Source: DASUAS01 sp036271015 (GTDB lineage Bacteria; Actinomycetota; Acidimicrobiia; IMCC26256; DASPTH01). From it: DNA of 60,257 nt. The notes under the pieces are model-generated. The model was not told the origin of the DNA, made no database searches, and worked only from the letters and a program-made list of their open reading frames with translations. The translations under genes were made by a program, and so were the position numbers. Every line of letters begins with the position of its first letter. Position 1 is the first letter of the stretch. This document shows positions 48,766-56,875 of the stretch, piece after piece. The DNA lies in NCBI GenBank assembly GCA_036271015.1, contig DATBBL010000184.1, forward strand, positions 1 to 60,257, written 5' to 3'.

Positions 48766-50100
48766 GTGACCGACGATCTCTTCAGCGCCGCCGTCACCGA
48801 GCGCCTCGAGCGCCGGGCGCCGCTGGCGGCGCGCCTGCGGCCGCGCTCGCTCGACGAGGTGATCGGCCAGGAGCAGCTGCTCGGACCCGGTCGGCCGTTG
48901 CGCGTCCTCATCGAGGCCGACCGACTCTCCTCGGTGATCCTCTGGGGACCGCCCGGCACCGGGAAGACCACCATCGCCCGCCTCGTCGCCGGCGCGACCA
49001 GCAAGGCGTTCGAGCCGCTGTCGGCGGTCACCGCCGGGGTCAAGGACGTGCGCGAGGTCGCCGAGCGCGCCCGCGCCCGGATGGGCGAGCAGGGCCGCGG
49101 CACCATCCTCTTCCTCGACGAGGTGCACCGCTTCAACCGGACCCAGCAGGACGCGCTGCTGCCGCACGTGGAGGAGGGGCTCCTCGTGCTGATCGGCGCC
49201 ACCACCGAGAACCCGTTCTTCTCGCTCACCGGCCCGCTGCTGTCGCGCTCGACCCTCTTCCGGCTCGAGTCGTTGAGCGTCGACGACCTGCGCGCGCTGC
49301 TCCGCCGTGCCCTCGCCGACGAGGGGCGGGGCCTCGGCGACGAGCACCTCGAGATCGACGACGACGCCCTCGGGCACCTCGCCGACCGCGCCGAGGGCGA
49401 CGCCCGTCACGCGCTCACCTCGCTCGAGGTGGCCGCCGCCCTCGCCGCCGAATCGGGTCGCCGCGCCATCACCCTCGCCGACACCGAGGCCGCGCTGGCG
49501 CTGCGGGCGCTCCGCTACGGCGACGACGAGCACTACGACGTGCTCTCGGCGTTCATCAAGAGCATCCGCGGGTCCGACGTCGACGCCGGTCTCTACTGGC
49601 TCGCCCGCATGCTGACGGCGGGGGAGGACCCGCGCCTCATCGCGCGCCGGCTCGTCATCCTCGCGTCGGAGGACGTCGGCATGGCCGATCCCCAGGGACT
49701 CGTCGTCGCCGACGCCGCCGCGCGCGCGGTCGAGTTCGTGGGCATGCCCGAGGCGCAGCTCAACCTCGCCCACGCGGTGACGTATCTGGCCGCGGCGCCG
49801 AAGTCGAATTCGGTCACCACCGCGCTCGGTGCCGCGATGCAGGACGTGCGCGACCAGCCCGCGGGGGCGGTCCCGCCGCACCTCCGGGACTCCCATTACC
49901 CTGGCGCGGCGAAGCTCGGGCACGGCGATGGCTACGTGTACCCGCACGACGAACCGGACGGGTGGGTGCGTCAGCAGTACCGTCCCAACGATCACGACGA
50001 CCGCTACTGGCGGCCGACCGGGCGGGGCGGCGACGTCGACCGGAGAGCGGCGGGGACCGGTCCGGACCAAGTCGATGAAGGTGGAGTGAGGTCGGAATGA
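48766..50100 (+). CDS. rarA: Replication-associated recombination AAA ATPase RarA (MgsA)
   Basis: 444 residues. Walker A GPPGTGKTTIARL, Walker B LFLDEVHRFNRTQQDALLP, sensor 1 IGATTENPFFSL and the C-terminal tetramerisation region (IKSIRGSDVDAGLYWLARML, ASEDVGMADPQGLVVA, YPGAAKLGHGDGYVYPHDEPDGW) define RarA. It acts at stalled replication forks. In actinobacteria it often lies just before alaS, as here. The stop overlaps the DUF948 gene (ATGA). Confidence 0.96.
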   Translation: MTDDLFSAAVTERLERRAPLAARLRPRSLDEVIGQEQLLGPGRPLRVLIEADRLSSVILWGPPGTGKTTIARLVAGATSKAFEPLSAVTAGVKDVREVAERARARMGEQGRGTILFLDEVHRFNRTQQDALLPHVEEGLLVLIGATTENPFFSLTGPLLSRSTLFRLESLSVDDLRALLRRALADEGRGLGDEHLEIDDDALGHLADRAEGDARHALTSLEVAAALAAESGRRAITLADTEAALALRALRYGDDEHYDVLSAFIKSIRGSDVDAGLYWLARMLTAGEDPRLIARRLVILASEDVGMADPQGLVVADAAARAVEFVGMPEAQLNLAHAVTYLAAAPKSNSVTTALGAAMQDVRDQPAGAVPPHLRDSHYPGAAKLGHGDGYVYPHDEPDGWVRQQYRPNDHDDRYWRPTGRGGDVDRRAAGTGPDQVDEGGVRSE

Positions 50101-50465
50101 GCGGGAGCGAGTGGGCCGCCGTCTTCGCGGCGCAGGTGTGCCTGGTGCTGCTGGTCGTGCTGGTGGTCGTCATCGTGCGGGTCGAGCGCGCCGCCCGCGA
50201 CCTGCGCGCCGCCGCGGCCGACTTCCGGGCCGAGGCCGAGCCCGCGCTCGAGGAGCTGCGGGCGGTCGTGCGCTCCGCCGACTTCGAGCTCGACCGGGTC
50301 GACGCCATCGTCACCGGCGCCGAGCGGGTGAGCGGGCGGGTGGACTCCGCGTCCGACCTCGCCTACCGCACCTTCACCAACCCGGTGGTCAAGGCGCTCG
50401 CGGTCGGTACCGGCACCCGCCGCGCCGTCCAGCGGCTCAAGGGTGACAAGCGGCGGGTGTCCTGA
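50097..50465 (+). CDS. DUF948-type small membrane protein
   Basis: 122 residues. A single N-terminal membrane segment (about 7-27) is followed by an amphipathic helical stretch (about 30-85, ERAARDLRAAAADFRAEAEPALEELRAVV) and a basic end. This is the layout of DUF948 proteins, which resemble methyl-accepting or coiled-coil membrane proteins of unknown role. It is joined to rarA (ATGA) and to the next small gene (TGATG). The rarA-DUF948-small gene-alaS order is typical of actinobacteria. Confidence 0.8.
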   Translation: MSGSEWAAVFAAQVCLVLLVVLVVVIVRVERAARDLRAAAADFRAEAEPALEELRAVVRSADFELDRVDAIVTGAERVSGRVDSASDLAYRTFTNPVVKALAVGTGTRRAVQRLKGDKRRVS

Positions 50466-50764
50466 TGTTCAAGCGCGCCACGTGGCTCGGAGTGGGGTTC
50501 ACCCTCGGGGTCGGCAGCACCGTCATGGCCGCTCGCAAGGCCCGTCAGCAGCTCGACCGCTACAAGGCCAACGCGGTGGTCGACCGCGTCACCACGACGG
50601 TCAGCGGCAAGGCGTCGACCTTCCGCGACCAGGTCACCGCGGCCCTGAGCGAAGGCCGGGAGGCCGCCAAGACCCGCGAGGAGGAGCTGCGCGCCGATCG
50701 GCCGCGGCGCGTCGACGCGACCGACGAGTCCCTCGACGAGCTCGAGGCGCGCCGCAACCGGTGA
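50465..50764 (+). CDS. Small conserved membrane-associated protein
   Basis: 99 residues. The N-terminus MFKRATWLGVGFTLGVGSTVMAARKARQ is a short glycine-rich hydrophobic segment with flanking basic residues, probably a membrane anchor. The remainder is helical and charged (about 28-99). It has the look of the small unknown protein commonly found between rarA and alaS in actinobacteria. Its start shares one base with the upstream stop. I can give no function. Confidence 0.75.
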   Translation: MFKRATWLGVGFTLGVGSTVMAARKARQQLDRYKANAVVDRVTTTVSGKASTFRDQVTAALSEGREAAKTREEELRADRPRRVDATDESLDELEARRNR

Positions 50765-50806
50765 CGGCAACGGGGGACACCCGGTCGGATCGCCGAGGAC
50801 AGGCGG

Positions 50807-50812
50807 TACGAT
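50807..50812 (+). promoter_or_regulatory. -10 element of alaS (leaderless)
   Basis: TACGAT, 7 bases before the alaS GTG. It leaves no room for an RNA leader or T-box. Confidence 0.6.
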
Positions 50813-50819
50813 TTGTCCC

Positions 50820-53459
50820 GTGTCCCCGCCGCGAACCGCCGATGAGCTGCGCGCTGCCTTCCTCGAGTTCTTCGCCGCGCGCGGCCACACGCCGGTCGCG
50901 TCCTCGAGCCTGATCCCGCACGACGACACCCTCCTGTTCACGAACGCGGGGATGGTTCCGTTCAAGCCGTACTTCGTGGGCGACGAGACGCCGCCGTACC
51001 GACGCGCCACGTCGGTGCAGAAGTGCGTGCGCGCGGGCGGGAAGCACAACGACCTCGACGACGTCGGGCGCACCGATCGCCACTTCACGTTCTTCGAGAT
51101 GCTGGGCAACTTCAGCTTCGGCGACTACTTCAAGCGCGAGGCGATCGAGTGGGCGTGGGCGTTCTACACCGGCGTGCTGGGGCTCGATCCCGAGCGCCTC
51201 TGGGTGACGGTGCACACCACCGACGACGAGGCCGCCGAGATCTGGCACGACGTCGTGGGCCTGCCCGCGGCGCGGATCCAGCGCCTGGGCGACGACAACT
51301 TCTGGCGCATGGCCGACACCGGCCCCTGCGGCCCCAGCTCCGAGATCTTCTGGGACCGCGGGCCCGAATTCGGGCCGGCGACCGGCCCGGCGGAGAACGA
51401 GGACCGCTACGTCGAGATCTGGAACCTCGTGTTCATGCAGTTCGACGCCCGGCCCGACGGCGAGCTGGTGCCGCTGCCGGCGCCGAGCGTCGACACCGGT
51501 GCCGGGTTGGAACGCAACCTCGCCGTCCTGCAGGACGCCGCGTCCACCTGGGACATCGACATCTGGCAGCCGCTGCTGGCGGCGGCGGAGAAGGTCACCG
51601 GCGTCCGGTACGGCACCTTCCCCGGGTCCGCGAGCGACGTCTCGCTCCGGATCCTGGCCGAGCACGGCCGGACCATGACCTTCCTCGTCGCCGACGGCGT
51701 GGTGCCGTCGAACGAGGAGCGCGGGTACGTGTTGCGGCGCATCATCCGGCGGGCGGTGCGGCACGCGTTCCTGCTCGGCGCCGAGCAGATGGTCACGCCG
51801 GCGCTGGTCGACGCCACCGTCGACGTCATGGGCGGTGCGTACCCGGAGATCGTGCGGCAGCACGAGCTGGTGCGCAGCATCGTCGGTCGCGAGGAAGAGC
51901 GCTTCCGGCAGACGCTGGCGCGCGGGCTCGACCTGCTCGACGGCGTGCTCGAGCGCGGCGATGTCACGGGCGGTGACGCGTTCTTCCTGCACGACACGCT
52001 GGGGTTCCCGATCGACCTCACGCGCGAGATCGCGGGGGAGCGCGGGCGCGAGGTCGACGTCGAGGGCTTCCGTGCCCTCATGCAGGAGCAGCGCACGCGC
52101 GCCAAGGACGCGCACAAGGCCGCGGGCGGCAAGGGTGAGGGCGCGCCCCTCGAGCTCTACCGCGAGCTGGCCGACGAGCTCGGGCCCACCGACTTCACCG
52201 GGCGCCAGGAGTACGAGACCGTCGGGACGAAGGTGCGGGCGATCGTGGGTGGCCGGGAGCGGCTGGCGCAGGCGGACGCCGGCACCGCGGTGAGCGTCGT
52301 GCTGGACCGCACGCCGTTCTATGCCGAGTCGGGTGGGCAGGTCGGCGACACCGGGATCATCGAGACGTCGACCGGCGCCCGGGTGCGCGTCGACGACACC
52401 CAGTACGGCCTGCCGGGCCTGGTGCTGCACCTCGGCGTGGTCGAAGCGGGAACCGTCGCCGAGGGCGACGAGGCGGTGGCACGCATCGACGGTCCTCGCC
52501 GCGACGCCATCCGCCGCAACCACACCGCGACGCACGTCCTCCATTGGGCGCTGCGCGAGGTGCTCGGTCCGCACGTGAAGCAGGCGGGATCGTTGGTCGC
52601 GCCCGACCGGCTCCGCTTCGACTTCAGCCACCACGAGGCGGTGAGTCGCGAACAGCTCGACCGCATCGAGGCGTTGGCGAATGCCGAGATCATCGGCGAC
52701 GCCCCCGTGCGTCACTACGAAACCACCAAGGAGCACGCGGAGTCGCTGGGCGCGATCGCGTTCTTCGGCGACAAGTACGGCGACCTCGTGCGTGTGCTCG
52801 AAGCGGGCGACCACTCCATCGAGCTCTGCGGTGGGACCCACGTGCACGCGCTCGGCTTCATCGGCCCGATCAAGATCGTGAGCGAGGGGTCGATCGGGGC
52901 CAACCTGCGTCGCATCGAGGCGGTCACCGGCGAGGGCGCGCTCGCCCGCATCCACGACGAAGAGGTGCAGCTGCGCGACCTCGCCGACACGTTGCGCGTC
53001 GCGCCCGCGGAGCTCCCCGATCGGGTCGAGCGCCTGCTCGAGCAGGTCAAGTCGCTCCAGGACGAGCTGGCCGCGGAGCGGGCGCGTCAGGCGGGCGCGG
53101 AGGCGGCGACGCTGGCCGCCGGCGCGCACGACGGTGTCGTGGTGGTGCGGCGCGACGGGCTGACTCCCGGCGAGCTGCGCACGCTGGCGATCGCGACCCG
53201 CGACGCGCTGGGCTCCGGGATCGTCGGGCTGCTGGGCCTCGACGGCGAAGGCACCAAGGCGGGGCTCGCGGTCGCGGTGAGCAAGGACCGGGTCGACGGT
53301 GGCGCATCCGCCGCCGACATCGCCCGCGACGCGGCGAAGGCGTTGGGTGGGGGCACCGCCAAGCACGCCGACGTGGTGCAGGGCGGCGGCCAGAACGTCG
53401 GCGCGATCGACGACGCGTTCGGACTCCTCGACTCGGCGGTGCGCGCCGCCGCCGAGTGA
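50820..53459 (+). CDS. alaS: Alanyl-tRNA synthetase
   Basis: 879 residues, class II synthetase. The N-terminal catalytic domain starts with ELRAAFLEFFAARGHTPVASSSLIPHDDTLLFTNAGMVPFK. An editing domain with HxxxH (NHTATHVLHWALREVLG) and the second Cys-x3-His (CGGTHVHALG) follows, as does a C-Ala domain (about 730-879, ending VGAIDDAFGLLDSAVRAAAE). All parts are intact, so mischarged Ser/Gly-tRNA-Ala should be cleared. The gene heads a long coupled run: its stop overlaps ruvX (GTGA). Confidence 0.97.
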   Translation: MSPPRTADELRAAFLEFFAARGHTPVASSSLIPHDDTLLFTNAGMVPFKPYFVGDETPPYRRATSVQKCVRAGGKHNDLDDVGRTDRHFTFFEMLGNFSFGDYFKREAIEWAWAFYTGVLGLDPERLWVTVHTTDDEAAEIWHDVVGLPAARIQRLGDDNFWRMADTGPCGPSSEIFWDRGPEFGPATGPAENEDRYVEIWNLVFMQFDARPDGELVPLPAPSVDTGAGLERNLAVLQDAASTWDIDIWQPLLAAAEKVTGVRYGTFPGSASDVSLRILAEHGRTMTFLVADGVVPSNEERGYVLRRIIRRAVRHAFLLGAEQMVTPALVDATVDVMGGAYPEIVRQHELVRSIVGREEERFRQTLARGLDLLDGVLERGDVTGGDAFFLHDTLGFPIDLTREIAGERGREVDVEGFRALMQEQRTRAKDAHKAAGGKGEGAPLELYRELADELGPTDFTGRQEYETVGTKVRAIVGGRERLAQADAGTAVSVVLDRTPFYAESGGQVGDTGIIETSTGARVRVDDTQYGLPGLVLHLGVVEAGTVAEGDEAVARIDGPRRDAIRRNHTATHVLHWALREVLGPHVKQAGSLVAPDRLRFDFSHHEAVSREQLDRIEALANAEIIGDAPVRHYETTKEHAESLGAIAFFGDKYGDLVRVLEAGDHSIELCGGTHVHALGFIGPIKIVSEGSIGANLRRIEAVTGEGALARIHDEEVQLRDLADTLRVAPAELPDRVERLLEQVKSLQDELAAERARQAGAEAATLAAGAHDGVVVVRRDGLTPGELRTLAIATRDALGSGIVGLLGLDGEGTKAGLAVAVSKDRVDGGASAADIARDAAKALGGGTAKHADVVQGGGQNVGAIDDAFGLLDSAVRAAAE

Positions 53460-53920
53460 CGGGCCGCGGCGGACGCGTTCTCGGGGTCGATCTCGGGTCG
53501 CGCCGCATCGGTCTCGCCGCGAGCGACCCGTCCGGGATCCTCGCCAGCCCGCACGCGACGCTCACGCGCGGTTCCTCGGTCGACGACGACCACGGCGCAA
53601 TCCTGGCCGCGGCGCGCGCGCTCGGTGCCACCCGGATCGTCGTCGGCCTGCCTCGCTCGCTCTCGGGCGACCTGGGGCCGGCGGCGCGCGGGGTGCTGGC
53701 CGAGATCGAGGCGTTGCAGGCGCGGGCGCGCCCCGAGGGCGTGGAGGTCGACACCTACGATGAGCGGTTCACCACGATGATCGCCCAGCGCAACCTCCGC
53801 GATGCGACTCCCCGGCGCAACCGTCGCCGGCGCGCCCGGCGCGACGACATCGACGCCTCGGCGGCGGCGGTGATCCTGCAGTCGTGGCTCGACGCGCGGC
53901 GGGCCGGGCCGCCCGGGTGA
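53456..53920 (+). CDS. ruvX: RuvX/YqgF-family RNase H-like protein
   Basis: 154 residues. The RNase H-like fold shows the catalytic Asp in VLGVDLGSRRIGLAASD, then VVGLPRSLSGDLG, YDERFTT and the C-terminal DDIDASAAAVILQSWLD with the last acidic residues. YqgF proteins process pre-16S rRNA ends (Holliday junction resolution was an earlier proposal). A run of arginines (TPRRNRRRRARRDD) replaces the usual Gly-rich stretch before the last motif. The GTG start overlaps the alaS stop. The stop overlaps another GTG (GTGA at 53917), which should be the start of mltG. Confidence 0.9.
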   Translation: MTGRGGRVLGVDLGSRRIGLAASDPSGILASPHATLTRGSSVDDDHGAILAAARALGATRIVVGLPRSLSGDLGPAARGVLAEIEALQARARPEGVEVDTYDERFTTMIAQRNLRDATPRRNRRRRARRDDIDASAAAVILQSWLDARRAGPPG

Positions 53921-54369
53921 CCCCGCCCGACGACGGCGGCCACGACGAACCGAGGCTCCGCCGGCCCGAGTACCCGTCCACCCCTGAATCCCGTGGGACC
54001 GATTCGCCCACCGATTCGCTGCCCAGGTTCGCCGAATCCACCGATTCGCCCGCCGATTCGGTGCCCGGGTCCGCCGAATCCGCCGATTCGCCCACCGATT
54101 CGGTGCCCGGGTTCGCCGAATCCGCCGATTCGCCCACCGATTCGGTGCCCGGGTCCGCCGAATTCACCGATTCGCCGGCCGAATCGGTCCCACGGCGTGG
54201 ACGGGCCACTGGTGGTACGCCGGCGCGGCGGCCACGGGCCCGGGTCCGCGCCGACCGGGCCCGCCGCCGGCGCCACCTGGGCGGTCGTCGGCGTCCTCGC
54301 CCTCCTCGTCCTCCCGTTCCTCGTCGCGGGCGGCTGGTTCCTCTGGCAGCTCCATCCGCCCGGGGGTGA
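53917..54369 (+). pseudogene. Probable 5' part of mltG in a displaced frame
   Basis: A GTG overlapping the ruvX stop (GTGA, the junction used throughout this run) opens a frame with good codon use: VTPPDDGGHDEPRLRRPEYP, then four copies of a 14-residue unit like DSPTDSVPGFAESA, then a basic stretch (about 54190-54290, ARRPRARVRADRARRRR) of the sort that precedes a membrane segment. After that the frame loses coding character, and the membrane segment and enzyme domain of MltG appear in the +1 frame. A one-base indel or assembly error near 54190-54300 would explain this. Alternatively this ORF is not translated and mltG starts downstream. Confidence 0.5.
53991..54195. repeat. 42-bp tandem repeat array closed by 16-bp inverted repeats
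   Basis: Four full 42-bp units (53999-54040, 54041-54082, 54083-54124, 54125-54166) and a partial fifth. Each unit starts CCGATTCGCC and contains CCGATTCGG and CCGAATCC, which can pair. The array is bounded by perfect 16-bp inverted repeats, CCGTGGGACCGATTCG (53991-54006) and its complement (54180-54195). GAWTC occurs about 14 times in roughly 210 bases. Units are a multiple of three, so reading frames are kept. Confidence 0.9.
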
Positions 54370-55282
54370 GGGCGCCGCGGTCGCGGTCGAGATCAAACCG
54401 GGGTGGGGCGCGAAGGAGGCCGGGGACGAGCTGCAGTCGCGCGGCGTGATCGGTTCGTCGCTCGCGTTCCAGGTGTGGGAGAAGGTGTCGGGGGCCGGCT
54501 CGTTCCAGGCCGGCGCCTACCAGCTCCACGAGCGCATGGGCGTGTCCGCGGCTTCGGACGCGCTGGCGCGTGGGCCGTCGACCGCTGCCGCGGCCAGCGC
54601 CGGCCACACCGTCCTCACCCTGCCGCCCGGTCTCCGCCTCGACCAGATCGCCGATCGGGTCGGTGCGTTGCCCGGTCACGACCGCGCCGCCTTCCTCGCC
54701 CTCGCGCAGTCGGGCCAGATCCGCTCGCGCTATCAGGGCGATCAGGCCTCGGTCGAGGGCTTCACCTGGCCCGACACCTACTTCGTCGAGCACCAGACCG
54801 ACGCCCAGATCCTCCAGACCATCGTGTCGGAGTTCGATCGCCATGCGGATGCGGTGAACCTCGCCAACGCAGCATCCGTCGGGCTGACCCCGCAGCAGGC
54901 GGTGGTGGAAGCGTCGCTGATCCAGGCGGAAGCGGGCACCGCCGCGGACGCGCCCAAGATCGCCGCCGTCATCGCCAATCGCCTCAAGCAGGGCACTGCG
55001 CTGCAGATCGACGCCACCCTCTGCTACGCCAAGGGCGGTTGCCCGCCGATCCCGACCAACGCCGACAAGCAGCTCGACTCGCCGTACAACACGTACCGGG
55101 TCCAGGGGCTCCCGCCGACGCCGATCATGACCGTCACCGAGCAGTCGTTGCGCGCCACGCTCGCGCCCGCCGACGTCCCCTACCTCTTCTACGTGACCGG
55201 CAAGGATGGTGTGACGTACTACGCCACGACGCTGGCGGAGCACGAGGCGAACATCCGGGCACACGGGGTACGGGGAGAATGA
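54197..55282 (+). CDS. mltG: Endolytic murein transglycosylase MltG (3' frame)
   Basis: 361 residues from the GTG at 54197, the first reasonable start after the repeat array in this frame. A membrane segment (about 29-52, VVGVLALLVLPFLVAGGWFL) precedes a LysM-like subdomain and the YceG/MltG catalytic domain: the conserved Glu is in VEASLIQAEAGTAADAPKIAAVIANRL, followed by LQIDATLCYAKG, SPYNTYRVQGLPPTPI and FYVTGKDGVTYYA. MltG cuts nascent peptidoglycan glycan strands. The frame is open upstream to 53993, but that part reads as unusual Pro/Ile/Arg repeats. The true N-terminus is probably in the other frame (see 53917). Its stop overlaps aroE (ATGA). Confidence 0.9.
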   Translation: MDGPLVVRRRGGHGPGSAPTGPAAGATWAVVGVLALLVLPFLVAGGWFLWQLHPPGGEGAAVAVEIKPGWGAKEAGDELQSRGVIGSSLAFQVWEKVSGAGSFQAGAYQLHERMGVSAASDALARGPSTAAAASAGHTVLTLPPGLRLDQIADRVGALPGHDRAAFLALAQSGQIRSRYQGDQASVEGFTWPDTYFVEHQTDAQILQTIVSEFDRHADAVNLANAASVGLTPQQAVVEASLIQAEAGTAADAPKIAAVIANRLKQGTALQIDATLCYAKGGCPPIPTNADKQLDSPYNTYRVQGLPPTPIMTVTEQSLRATLAPADVPYLFYVTGKDGVTYYATTLAEHEANIRAHGVRGE

Positions 55283-56103
55283 ACGTCGACGGCGCGACGA
55301 GGGTCACCGGTCTCATCGGCGACCCGGTCGCGCACTCGCGCTCGCCCGCGATCCTCAACGCCGCGTTCCACGAAGCCGGCCTCGACTGGATCTACCTGGC
55401 GTTCCCGGTGCCACGCGGCCGCGGCGGCGAGGCGGTGGCGGCGGCGCGGTCGCTCGGCCTCGCCGGGCTGACCGTCACCATGCCGCACAAGGCCGACGCC
55501 GCCTGGGCCTGCGACGAGCTCACCCCCGACGCCGCCGCCCTCGGCGCGGTGAACGTCGTGACCGTCGAGGCCGACGGCCGCCTGGCCGGGTCGTCCACCG
55601 ACGGTGAGGGCTTCCTGCGGTCGGTGCGCGACGAGGGTTTCGACCCTGCGGGCACCGACGTGCTCGTCGCCGGCGCCGGCGGCGCCGCCCGGGCGATCGT
55701 CCTCGCCCTGGGGGGTGCCGGCGCCCGGGTCACCGTCGCCGCCCGCCGACGTGACGCGGCCGACACCGCCGCCGGCCTGGTGCCCGGTGGGCGCGGGGCC
55801 CGGCTCGACGAGATCGACCCCGGGGTGTTCGCCCTGGTGGTGAACGCCACCCCGCTCGGGATGCAGGGGGAGGCGGGACCGCTGCCCGTGGAACGTCTCA
55901 ACCCGGGCCAATTGGTGGTCGACACCGTGTACCACCCTATGGAAACGCCTTTTCTCGCTGCCGCCCGCTCCCGTGGGATCCGCGCCGCCAACGGGCTGGG
56001 CATGCTCGTCCACCAGGCCGCGCTCGCGTTCGAGCGCTGGACCGGGGTCGACGCCCCGCTCGCGGTGATGCGTGCCGCCGCCGCCCGGGATCCCCGCGCA
56101 TGA
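55279..56103 (+). CDS. aroE: Shikimate dehydrogenase
   Basis: 274 residues. The substrate side has LIGDPVAHSRSPAILNAAFHEAGLDWIYLAFPV and LTVTMPHKADA, which carries the catalytic Lys. The NADP side has VLVAGAGGAARAIVLAL and, later, VVNATPLGMQGEAGPLP. It reduces 3-dehydroshikimate to shikimate with NADPH. The ATG follows GGGGAGA and overlaps the mltG stop; the stop overlaps the prepilin peptidase gene (ATGA). aroC, aroK, aroB and aroQ lie downstream. Confidence 0.94.
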   Translation: MNVDGATRVTGLIGDPVAHSRSPAILNAAFHEAGLDWIYLAFPVPRGRGGEAVAAARSLGLAGLTVTMPHKADAAWACDELTPDAAALGAVNVVTVEADGRLAGSSTDGEGFLRSVRDEGFDPAGTDVLVAGAGGAARAIVLALGGAGARVTVAARRRDAADTAAGLVPGGRGARLDEIDPGVFALVVNATPLGMQGEAGPLPVERLNPGQLVVDTVYHPMETPFLAAARSRGIRAANGLGMLVHQAALAFERWTGVDAPLAVMRAAAARDPRA

Positions 56104-56792
56104 CCGCCCTCCTCGTCGTCGCCTGCTCCGTGCTCGGCCTCGTGATCGGTTGGATGCTCGATCCGGTCATCACCCGCGTCCCCCGCAAGCGCGCGCTGCT
56201 CGGCCCGCCGGCGCCCGACGAGCCACCGTCGCCACGCGGCCGCCGGGTGACCGTCGCCATCGCCAACGCGGTGCTGTTCGGCGCCATGGCGGCGCGCTTC
56301 GACGACTCGTGGACCCTCGTCGCCTACCTCGTGCTCACCGCCGCGTTGCTGGCGCTGTCCGTGATCGACCTCGAGACGTACCTCCTGCCGAACCGGATCG
56401 TGTACCCGTTGACGGTCGCGATGCTGGTGCTGCTCCCGCTGGGGCTCCTGGCCGACGGCGACCTCGGCGCCTACGGCCGCGGCCTGCTCGCCGCGGTGAT
56501 CGCGTTCGCGCTGTTCTTCGTGGTGCATCTGGTGTCGCCGCGCGGCATGGGGTTCGGCGACGTGAAGCTGTCGTTCACCCTCGGGCTCGCGCTCGGGTGC
56601 GTCGGCTGGGGCGAGATGGTGCTCGGTCTGTTCCTCGGCTTCCTCTACGGCGCGGTGATCGGTCTCTTCCTCATCGTCACCAAGTTGCGGGACAGGGACC
56701 AGGCGGTACCGTTCGGTCCGTTCCTCGCCGCCGGTGCGATCACCGCGCTGCTGGTGGGGATGCCGATCCTCGACTGGTACCGCGGCCACTGA
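56100..56792 (+). CDS. A24 prepilin peptidase, short form
   Basis: 230 residues with about seven hydrophobic segments. The two catalytic aspartates of the TFPP/GxGD family are Asp90 (SVIDLETYLLPN) and Asp154 (GMGFGDVKL). The cytoplasmic N-terminal loop (about 30-50) is short and lacks the CxxC zinc pairs of enzymes that also methylate prepilins, so cleavage without methylation is expected. The gene between aroE and aroC is a conserved actinobacterial position. No pilin or tad genes are in the window. It is coupled to aroE by ATGA. Confidence 0.88.
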   Translation: MTALLVVACSVLGLVIGWMLDPVITRVPRKRALLGPPAPDEPPSPRGRRVTVAIANAVLFGAMAARFDDSWTLVAYLVLTAALLALSVIDLETYLLPNRIVYPLTVAMLVLLPLGLLADGDLGAYGRGLLAAVIAFALFFVVHLVSPRGMGFGDVKLSFTLGLALGCVGWGEMVLGLFLGFLYGAVIGLFLIVTKLRDRDQAVPFGPFLAAGAITALLVGMPILDWYRGH

Positions 56793-56843
56793 CCCGGCGC
56801 CGGTGCGCCGGCCGAATGAGCGAAGGGGCCGACGGGCCGCCGG

Positions 56844-56849
56844 TATCCT
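56844..56849 (+). promoter_or_regulatory. -10 element of aroC with short leader
   Basis: TATCCT, 26 bases before the aroC GTG. The leader would carry GGAGG at 56864-56868, 7 bases before the start. This is a canonical leadered promoter, in contrast to the leaderless ones. Confidence 0.5.
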
Positions 56850-56875
56850 GGACCCTCCCCTTCGGAGGTTGTCGC

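Noticed and set aside
53991..54195. The 42-bp repeats as a CRISPR array
   Set aside because: The units are contiguous with no unique spacers, sit inside an operon and have no cas genes nearby.
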